Position numbers and translations under genes: made by a program
The notes under the pieces: model-generated
The model's input: the letters and a program-made list of their open reading frames with translations, nothing else
What the model was told of the DNA's origin: nothing
Databases searched by the model: none
In this document: piece by piece, positions 18,774 through 27,500 of the stretch
Layout of the letters: each line of letters starts with the position of its first letter
How positions within the stretch are numbered: the stretch's first letter is position 1
NCBI GenBank assembly: GCA_000320545.1
Contig: ADNK01001801.1
Location: forward strand, 10,001-37,500
Origin: Bigelowiella natans CCMP2755
Taxonomy: Eukaryota > Cercozoa > Chlorarachniophyceae
Direction: 5' to 3'
DNA length: 27,500 bases

Positions 18774-21700
18774 AGTCGTTCACCCTGACCTTATTATTTC
18801 CATATTCCACATCGAACTTAGGTCGGGGTCCTAAACAAGGCATGGCTCGCTCCCACACAGTAGGGTTTACTTTAACATCCTCTAGGAGCTTCTCACCGAT
18901 ATCATAATTCTTTAGGTGACTGATGTGGCGCAAGGTGACCCTGTTCCCATCATAGATGTAGTACTGCTTCCTCCCCTTCCTCTCGGTAACCTTTGCAACG
19001 CCACCCCAGAAGGGGTCTTGTTTATTTCTCGATCTCAGATTTACCTTGGCCCTAACATACTGTCCTTCCTTTAGAACTCGGCCATCGTACGGGACCTTCT
19101 CGTCTTCGCTCTCGGTATCGTCGTCGTTGTCGTCGCCTTCTTCCCTCTCCTTATCCTTGATACCTCCCCCAGACGTGAAGGTGTCGTTTACTAACCCTTG
19201 TATCTTGTCTGGTGTGGTGCTATTTATCCTGCTTAGGTTGGCCAAGGTGCGGTGGAGTCGCTCTACCTTGGAGTTGGACTGGGCATAGTATACAGGTGAG
19301 GCATCAATATTAGGGTGTGGTAGCTGTAGAAGAGAGGTCTCATTATCCACATGTAATTTCTTTGGTATCTTGTTTATGCTAACTTCATCAGGGATAGCCT
19401 GGAGCTCAGACTCCCAGGTACGGTAGCAGTTAGTAAGCCTCTGCTTATATAAGCCTTTGTTCTTCTTAGCAACGTTGACCTTGATAATCTTTTTAACCCA
19501 GCACTTTCCAGTGGCCACATCAACGAAGGTAAGGTAGTGATAGCCATCGTACTTATAAACATCAATTTGCACGATATCTAAGAAGTTCCTTGCTTTGATT
19601 TTCTTAGATGCACGGCTCTTGCTGGACTCCTTGGTGGCGACACCTGCCGCCTTCAAGCTGGAGCACCTGCAGCCACGCAGGTATGTCCTTATCTCTTTTA
19701 GCTTGTAGGGCCAGTAGTAATGGTAGAGTAGAGCAGTGATATGGTTTTCTCCTACGTGTGCAGGTCCATGGGCGGTAAAGAGAAGGGCTCCCCTGGTCCG
19801 CCGTGGCACGTAGGTACGCCTAACATTATTAGTGTATACATATATCCTATCACTAAGTACCTCATGCTTGTGTTTGTATTTATCCAGGTGTTCTTGAAGG
19901 TGCTGGAGCTCCTCTGGCTCAGGCAGGAAGTCGCCGTCCTCGAAGGTAATCGCGTTAACCATAGGGGTGACCTGGGTAGGGACTTTCTTTTCGAACAGCC
20001 TGCTGAAATAGTCAGCAAGCTGCTTGTCTCCTGGTGCGTAGACCACTGTCCTCTTGTCCCTAAACTCTTCCGTGTCCGCCCTCATAGCTGCATACTCATC
20101 GTTAGGCGCTTCGAGCTTGCGGTCGATGCCTAGGAGGGGCTTGTGGTCAGTCATTAAGGTGAAGCTGGGCACCGACAGCAGGTAGTATCTTAGTTTCCTC
20201 TGCGCCTCAGTCATGGCTTTATACTCTCCTTTTGTAGGGCTGTACTTGGCCTCAGCTGCTGTGCAGGCCCTGCCCCACACCCGTATGATCTGCTGGTCTT
20301 GGGTAAGTACAGCAGCCATACCTAGCTTAGACCAGTCTGTCCATAGGGTAGCTGGTCTAGTAGTGTCTAGCTTAGCATTCAATAGGGTGTTGCTGCATAA
20401 CTTTATTAGGTTATCGAAGTGGGCATCAAGGCCAGCCTTGGCCCACACCTTAGCGAAGCTGAGGCCTACAGAGTTCTCCTTCCGGTAAGCAGTAGTAAAA
20501 GCAGCTGCAGTCCTAGCGTAGGTAGGGGAGAACCTACGTAGTATCCAAGCTGCAGTCTGCAAGAATGACTTTAACTCCTTTGCATTCTTAGGTTTAGGGG
20601 CTTGCTGTAGTGCTGCTACTTTCTCGGGGTTTGGGGTGATGCGGCCTTGCTCCAGGTAATATCCACACCACTTGATTCTTGTAGCTAGGAATGTACACTT
20701 CTGCAGTCTAATAGTAAAACCGAAGTGTGCAAACCTAATAAATATATTTTCCAGGAGGAAGATCTGAGCGACGACTGTGTTGGTACATATTATGTCATCA
20801 TCCACATACACAAACACAAACACCCACAACACAGACGCCATCCCATCATGTGTGTATGCCCTGTAGTTCTGACTACTGAACGCATCCCCTGATATGCTTA
20901 GGCCGTAAGGGAATACGACGAAGTGCCACTTCCTGTGCCTGCTGGAGAACGCGGTAATGGGGCGGGAGGTTTTGTGGATGGGTGTCTGCATGTATGATTC
21001 ATTTTTATCTAGGGAAGAGTAGTATTTGTATCCTATGACGTGTTCAATAACGTCATCTATCCTTGGTGTAGGTGTCTGGATCCTCTTTATTACTCGGTTG
21101 TGGCGGATGAAGTTGTGCGCCAGGCGGAAGAAAGGGTAAGTAGGTTTCTTAGCTAGCACATGTCTCACGTTCCATGGTGAGTTGCTTGGCTCTATCTTCC
21201 CTTCCTTTGCCCATTCATTGATCTGCCACTCTATCTTTTCCCAGTCCGCTTCCGGTCGCCTATGTTCTGGGTCATTGATGATGCACTCTTCGTATCCCTT
21301 CTTTAGCTCGATCTTTACTGGGGTAAGCTTGCTGGAGGGCTTCGTCGTCGGCTTGGTAATGTCAGAGTACTTCTCGTTTAATATTTTATTAATGTACTTT
21401 TTGCCTTTGTCGATATCCCAATCATCAGCTGGGGGGGTCTTGTCCAGTAGCTCCGTTATCTGTCGGATGGTCTTGCCGGGGTTCTTCTTCCGTAGCTCGG
21501 TAGGTGTAGGTAGCTTGTTGTCCGCTAGGTCCATAAACTCTAACGCATTAACGCTTGACTCAGAGGTCCACTCGTCAAGCCGTATCATGTTCTGGCTGAT
21601 GGTCCTGCCTGACTTCTTTGGCAACTTAGCAAAGTATATCTTGTGATTGTAGAATGATATGATCCCCCCTAATTTTTCTAGGGCATCCTGTCCGAGGAGT

Positions 21701-22512
21701 AGTTCCATGGATAAAGTCATGGCTACTCGGGTCTTGATTTGGGTCTCCGCGTCGCTGCCAGGTATCTGTAGCTTTAGCATTAGCTCACCGACGGTCTTCA
21801 TAGAAGAGCTTCCGTCTGCTTGAGCATATTTACGTTCTTTCTTAGTCACTTGATCCAATAGTCCTAACCTTCTTACTGTGCTTAGGCTTATGAAGGACTT
21901 CGGCATGCTGCCACTATCCCAAAGGGCAGGTAGTTTCTTGTAGTCTCCGTAGCTGTCTTTAACTTTAACCTTGGTCATAGCAACTTTGATAGTCCTGTTA
22001 GCGTCTTCGTCATTAATGTTGCATACTCCTAAGTTCTTTATGTCGTCTAGGGTCATGGGCTTGTCTTGGTCCTGCGTTGCTGGTACTGCTGTCTTCGTCG
22101 GCGCCTGCTTAAGGTGATCTAATATTCCGTTTATCTGCTGCTGTATAGCATTGATACTGTTCTGCTTTTTGTTCTTATATTTATTGTTCTTCCCGTTGTT
22201 GCTGCCTTGCCATTTGCTGTTGTTATATCCTTGTCCTCTGCCTTTCTTTCTCTTTAACTTCTCGTAGTGTTCGTTGAGCTGCCTGATCGTCATCCTGGGT
22301 CGTCCTTCTTTCCTGTCTCTGCAGTCTTTAGCGGTGTGTTTCCCTTTACGTGAGCAGTATCCGCAACGTCGGTTACCTTCCCTGTCCTTGTACCAGTCTC
22401 GCTGCGGCTTAATAGCGTTAATGTTTCCTATGCCAGGTACCTTAGGGCTGGTAAACTTGCGGTCCTGCTCCTGCTCGCGTAGGGATATAGCCTCATTTAC
22501 AAAAGCCTTCAT
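18745..22512 (-). pseudogene. E2 Pol fragment, 1255-codon open frame
   Basis: In translation this equals E1 Gag-Pol from near the end of Gag to residue 1566, with zinc knuckle, protease, reverse transcriptase, RNase H and integrase motifs unbroken. The last 91 residues of the polyprotein are lost at the inversion joint and replaced by about ten residues read from antisense gag leader. The first ATG (22512) lies inside a duplicated gag segment. Relative to the upstream Gag fragment it is frameshifted, so no Gag-Pol fusion can be made. Confidence 0.9.
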
Positions 22513-22559
22513 TATCGCCTCAACGTCTCGTAGCCCACTAACTGTAGTGTGTATTTTCT

Positions 22560-23471
22560 CTAGCTGCCTGATCCGGCCTGATCATCACCTGTGTTGTAAT
22601 TAAAATCATGTAGTTCGTCGATCATATCCTGGAAGCGCGTGGCAAAGTCTCTAACAGGTTCTCTCTCATGCTGCATCATTGCTCTGTATTTTCTAATAGC
22701 CTGGGGTAGGGAGTTAGCATCCTGTTCATTTACAAAAGCCTTCATTATCGCCTCAACGTCTCGTAGCCCACTAACTGTAGTGTGTATTTTCTCCAGCTGC
22801 CTGATCCGGGTCCTGCCTGTCTCGTAAAGGTCCATGGCTTGCTTTATTATAGCTAGCCATTTGAGCTTGTCGTTTTCGGTGGGGTTAGGGGTAAAGTCGC
22901 AGAGTATACTCCTAGCGTTCTTCCACCACCTCCTTGCCTCACCTCTTTTCCCGTTGTATTTCGTTATCATAACCGGTGCTGTTTTAACAGACATGAACTG
23001 GGTGTTCCGCTGTACCGGCTGCTGCTGCTTGACGGTGCTCTGGGTCGTCCCCCGCGAGGCGCCCAGACCCCCGTCGTTCCTAAACAAAGCTGCCCACTCT
23101 GGAGGTAAGTCTGCTTCGTAATCCATGATGTCCTGCATGATAGCTGCCCAAACATCATGTGTCTGATACTTGTATTCTATCGATACTTTCAGTTTGGCGT
23201 AGTTGCTCGCCCTGGGTCGCAAGGCTCGTAATGCCATTACGACCTTCTTGCTTTCGGCGGCCACGTCCTCGTCGTCCGCCTCGTAGAAGTTCTCCAGTGC
23301 CTCTGCTGCTGCATCTGCTTTCTTAATCCCGGGTGCTGGTCCCGGCGGTGCCTGTGGAGGTGTTCCTCCTCCTTCCTTAGCGTCCGTATCGCCCTTCCTT
23401 TCCTGTTTCTGCTCGTGCCCTTGCACGGCCTGCGAGCCAAAGTCCTGCTGTTCTTCTAGCTGCTGTGACAT
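22560..23471 (-). pseudogene. E2 Gag fragment, 303 aa
   Basis: It is identical to the first 299 residues of E1 Gag, then ends in four foreign residues and TAG. The break follows E1 position 1184: the sequence jumps back to E1 952-1034 (83 bases copied twice), then forward to 1269 (234 bases lost). In the first copy of the duplicated segment the triplet matching E1's CTA (Leu) reads CTG; the second copy reads CTA. Confidence 0.92.
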
Positions 23472-23510
23472 TGTTAGTCAAATCGTTTCCCGTGTGTGGA
23501 AGCCAAAGGT

Positions 23511-23835
23511 TGTTGCGCGTAAGGTGTTCACAGGCCGAGGCGCTACGTGCACAAGTAGGCAGGGGGGGGGAAGGCACGTTTGCTTCCTTTTGAAGAGTTT
23601 TGTTTATTTTTATTAAAGATTATATTTTTGTTAAATCGTGCACTGCGTAATCATTCGCGAAGCTTTCGCGAATGCCGCCGCACGTGGGGCAGCACACTTC
23701 CGGTGTGCTGCCATGAGTCCCGCCGGAACCCACGTGCCTATACTGTATTAATATCTACGTTATCTATATTCTATATCCGCGACAACCCCTTTGTTGTCGC
23801 ACGTGACTTGTGCTCGCGTAGTAGTACGCACTACA
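23511..23835 (-). repeat. right LTR of E2, diverged, 325 bp
   Basis: It is inverted relative to the left LTR. Against the other LTRs I count about six single-base changes and one deleted base. Four are C-to-T or G-to-A, three of them within the first 25 bases. The adjoining leader (23472-23510) is identical to that of E1. Confidence 0.93.
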
Positions 23836-24100
23836 TAGAAGCGTGAGTAAATCAAGGGTGGGGAAGGGAGGAGAAGAAGGGGAGGCATGGAAAATAATTA
23901 GAGAAAATAAATAATCCAAGTCCCGGAACATCAAAAGTCTCTACAATCTCGGAAAAGGAAATCAAAATTTTGCAACACTGACAGCGAAATATGCAATTAC
24001 CAGAGTTTTGCAACATCGTTTTCCCCACTTTCTATCTGTGAAGTCGTCAACGTTTTTCCGTCTTCCTTCAGTTTTTAAAAGAAATTTTGTTTAAATTTAG
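23836..24100. other. spacer right of E2
   Basis: No gene is seen. The first 50 bases are purine-rich, followed by AT-rich sequence ending in a pyrimidine-rich stretch and the acceptor TTAAATTTAG at 24091-24100. Confidence 0.6.
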
Positions 24101-26648
24101 GGCTACAACAGATTTCGGCGATTGACGAAGGTAGCTCTTCTGATAAGAAACTGATTGATCGGAATAATACTACCATCCACACAAGGTTTGGAGCTGAGAT
24201 GCAGAATGGACCTCTCCTGGATCGGCACAGCCGGGTCATCAGAGTCCAATTCTCAGGGACTTTATATGCAAGAGGTGAAATGAATTACCATGAAGTTATC
24301 GAAATAAATATTAAGATTTGTAAGTACGTGTAAATATGACATGCATGTTGTACTTAGGGCGAGTCAGGTCCACATGAAAGCATCGAAGCAGGTTTATTTC
24401 ATAAATAAATCACTCCTCTACTACTACTACTGCTGCTGAACATAATTGCTGCTATTTTATAATTAACTACCACCTCAGGGGCAGATGAAACAGGAACCCC
24501 TGGAGAGCTTGCTGGAGGTTGCGAGAGATTTTATAATTTCCGACTAATTGAAAGGAGGAGAAGGAGGAGTAGGAGGGTCTCTCCTTGGAAACTCTGCTTA
24601 TTCTTCTTAAACCTTCACTAACCTTGTTCTTCTTGAATTTCACCCCTAGATTATCCTCCTTTAATTTACTAGTGGGAAATCTTCTTCAAACACCTACGGT
24701 GATTCCAGAGATCCCTTCGCCTCCCCCAACATCGTCAATCGGCCATTTTCCGGTCATAAGTCTCACGCCTTTATCATCACTGCTACTACCTCTAGAGTTG
24801 TAATGACAATTCTCATTTTTTGGTTAGAGAGTGGGGGGGAGACGCAAAGAGAGAGGGGAGGTGGGGGGGAGGGGGGTAGAATAATTCATAATGATGGTGT
24901 GCCTTAGTGCTGATCACTTGCCATAGTTCTTCAATCTCTGCTATGAATTAGCCAGCTTATATAGTTCTTTTTTTTCCCTTCTTCCAAAAATGAATTATAT
25001 TAGTTGCAGTCCCCCAGCAGCAGCAGGGGTCATCCATTCCTAGAAACTTCCAGCGGTTTTCAAATGATTTCTCCTTCACAATCTACGCATCTAGCAGCTA
25101 CTGCCTCTCAAACACATCCTACTACCACAGGTACTGTAACACTGTTGAAAATATAGTATTATACGTTCTACACCAACATCTAAAATGGAAAGTATCAACA
25201 GGACAAAGAAAGCATTTATTGGCCATATTGCATACACTATGCGTAATATTGCATTGTCAACCACCCCTGTCTTTTAGTACAAAGTTAGTAATTTCATCGT
25301 TCTTCCTCATCATCATCCTAACTGATGCTACTGCTAATATTTATAGCCCTGCCCCCCTCAGCTTCCCAGCAGCATCCTCAAACACACTCACTTCAACCTG
25401 TGGAGGTAGTAGTAGTAGTAGTAGTAGTAGTTGCCAAGATTGCTGCTCATCATCATGATCAGAAGCAATATTGTCGTTGTTTATTGACAATATGCTCTAT
25501 TTATACTGGACAACTCTTATCCATGCTATTACTACTATTCAGATCCAAACACAAGGGAGAGAGCAGCATCATTCCCACCACCACCAACACTTCCGTACCG
25601 CAACATCGTCGTCATCATCATTATCATCTATATCAGCAGCTGCTGCTGCAGTAGTTATTCCTCGTGGGTATTCTGTGCAGCAAGATCAACCTTCTTCCAC
25701 ACAGCAACAACAGTATCTGTATCAGCAATCAACAACGACAGCAGCAGCAGCAGCAGGACACCACCCGCATCATGTCTCACGTATGTACGCTGCTAATAGA
25801 AAAACCATATACCCTTATATCATATCAATATTGTGGTGTATCATCTACGTTTCTGTTTACAAATGTTATTCTTATTTTTTTTTATATTGTGGTGCTACGA
25901 TGTCCATGCCTGCTTTGTTTTCTTCTTCATTCTAAATTGATATGAATGTGATCATCGTTATCATCGTTAGAATCGTCTAGTGGTAATAATGTACCAACGG
26001 GAAGTAGAAGGAGAAAACGCATCAATTACACTACTACTACTACTACTACTACTGCTACTACTATCACCGCCAGTAGTAGTAGTAGTAGTGGCAATGAGCA
26101 GGAGGAGGTGGTGGAAGAGGTAGGTGGTCCGTCCTAAAATTATGATGATGATGATGGTGATGATGATGATGATGATGCTATTAGAAGCCATCATTATGAG
26201 ATTAAAAACAGAGAGAGCTCTGTTTCACTATAGCTACCCAAAGCAGTCACATAATCATACGATGATGATGATGATGATAATAATGATGAGGATCATGATG
26301 ACGATGGAAGATAGATGAATAAATTACACTACAAATTTCACCCTAGGACAAGAAGACGATGATGATGACAACGACAGCAGCTGGTGAACAACAGTATCCT
26401 TCTCATCAGCATCATCATCCTCCTCCCCCTTCTTCTTCTTCCCAACTGCATCATCATCATCATCATCAGCAGCAACAACAACAACAACAACAACAACAAG
26501 GGATTGCTGCAACTGATACTACTACTGCAACAACAGAAACTTCTATCTTGGTTAATAAATATTGTCTTAGTGATTATACGTTGTAGTAATAGTAAAATGG
26601 TGGTGTATGGTGATGATGTTGATGACGAATGGTGAATTGATGATATCA

Positions 26649-26688
<40 letters not shown>

Positions 26689-27500
26689 GTGATGATGTTG
26701 ATGACGAATGGTGAATTGATAATATCATCTCTCTCTGTGTGTGTATGGTGATGATATTGATGACGAATGCTGAAATAATATTATCATCGAAAAGCAGGAG
26801 GGAATACCAGTGTATGATCGGTTAACCACCCTAATGCCTCCCCCGAGGAGTACCAGCGGTACTGATGCTACTACTGCTGCCTCTACTAATACTAATACTA
26901 CCAATACTGTACCAACATAGATTCTTACGTATGCATAGAAGAAAGCTATTATATTGATCCTCGTTATTACACTAGAAATAATAGTAGTTCTCCTATGCAT
27001 GCAAAGTCTAATAAAATAGTGATTAAAAGAAGAATGAACAAGAGCAAGAGTAGCAGCAAGGAAGAAGAAATGATAGGATGATGATGATGATGATGAGTCA
27101 TTTGCGTCTTTTCTCTATAATTTTTATCATCTGAAATGATGAGTGATATAAGAAGTTATAACAATAGGGAGGACCGATCAACTTCACCAGCTGCGTACTA
27201 GTGCTGCTGCTGCCCCCCCACACTTTGCTAGTAGTAGCAGTAGTAATGAACATTCAGATCTCAGGTTTAATGATGATGATAACAAGGATTACCAGGATTA
27301 CTGGACATATTGTTAATGAATTGTTCATCCTGCCACCGTCTTTTATATTCTCATCAAATAGGAAGAAGAAAATCATAAATGATATGTTTGGAAAAATCGC
27401 ATCTATCGTCTATATATAATATCGGTATTATTATTATTATTCATAGGATGATGATGATGATAAAACTATGTTATCTGTATTATTTGAAACAGCAGTAGCA
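24101..27500 (+). CDS. candidate multi-exon low-complexity protein gene (partial)
   Basis: A series of open segments is bracketed by splice-like sites: 24101-24319 (donor GTAAGT), from 24479 (with an Arg-rich run ERRRRRSRR), 25010-25130, 25347-25405, 25543-25780 (donor GTATGT), 25971-26119 (SRRRKR, then a poly-Thr run), 26347-26550 (His, Pro, Ser and poly-Gln runs), from 26798, and 27447 to the window end (DDDDDK). The first segment is of normal complexity (FGAEMQNGPLLDRHSR, RVQFSGTLYARGE) and unrecognised. The basic clusters could be nuclear localisation signals and the homopolymer runs suit a transcriptional regulator, but no DNA-binding domain is seen. I did not resolve all phases, one segment ends in TAG (26918), and start and end are unknown. 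Confidence 0.45.
26605..26788 (+). repeat. three ~45-bp tandem units separated by (TG)n / (CT)(GT)n
   Basis: GTATGGTGATGATGTTGATG units start at 26605, 26684 and 26743, each ending in a TATCATC-like word. A TG array (26651-26685) separates the first two and CTCTCTGTGTGTG separates the last two. The third copy is the most degenerate. The unit lies in a presumed intron. Confidence 0.85.

Larger units (their letters stand above)
18366..23835. mobile_element. rearranged foldback LTR retrotransposon E2
   Basis: From left to right: a + strand LTR (18366-18691), + strand leader and 41 bases of gag (18692-18773), one extra base, then E1's body inverted from the position matching 4986 back to the gag ATG (18775-23471), a minus-strand leader, and a minus-strand LTR (23511-23835). 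Both LTRs therefore point inward with terminal inverted repeats of about 405 bases. Polypurine tract, 3' end of pol and a direct-repeat LTR are missing, so it cannot replicate by the normal route. The flanks (AGGGA left, TAGAA right) do not match, so there is no simple target-site duplication. Confidence 0.9.

Noticed and set aside
18366-23835. E2 as an intact minus-strand copy of the element with two normal LTRs
   Set aside because: The left LTR is on the plus strand, the polypurine tract and the last 91 codons are missing, and gag is rearranged.

Overview
The window is nuclear DNA of a eukaryote, probably a unicellular protist or alga; the lineage cannot be fixed from this sequence. The evidence is spliceosomal GT-AG introns (mostly 54-144 bases) in at least two genes that can be rebuilt exon by exon, many di- and trinucleotide microsatellites, and LTR retrotransposons of Ty3/gypsy gene order.

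Layout. (1) 1-5639: a nearly complete, apparently young Ty3/gypsy-type element (called E1) on the + strand. It has one 1657-residue Gag-Pol frame; the first 77 bases of its 5' LTR lie outside the window, and the LTR parts that can be compared look identical. (2) 5640-9078: a mitochondrial carrier (SLC25-type) gene that I rebuilt as nine exons, 306 codons, with microsatellites in its introns and a TATA box upstream. (3) 9671-11125, minus strand: an intronless 484-residue secreted protein with a lysine-rich amphipathic middle and a VWD-like C-terminal half. (4) 12270-13929: minus-strand exons with two Tudor-like segments, and ankyrin-repeat coding sequence on the opposite strand between them. 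(5) 14777-16738: a complete 12-exon heterotrimeric G-protein alpha subunit gene, 353 residues. (6) 16928-18365: non-coding sequence, its later part rich in CACG/CGTG. (7) 18366-23835: a second, rearranged copy of the element (E2). Two LTRs face each other in opposite orientation around an inverted, internally rearranged gag-pol body that otherwise matches E1. (8) 24101-27500: a chain of candidate + strand exons for a low-complexity Gln/His/Ser/Thr/Asp-rich protein that runs off the window.

The most unusual object is E2. It is a foldback retrotransposon: LTR, leader and the first 13-14 gag codons on the + strand are joined directly to an inverted pol-gag-leader-LTR. It has an 83-bp duplication and 234-bp deletion inside gag, a leader variant differing between its two arms, one LTR clearly more diverged than the other three, and no matching target-site duplication. 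It looks like a mosaic made by template switching, autointegration or cDNA recombination. Convergent LTR promoters on a body matching E1 could make double-stranded RNA. An assembly error must be excluded first.

The cellular genes do not form an obvious pathway; they are ordinary neighbours lying between two inverted element copies.
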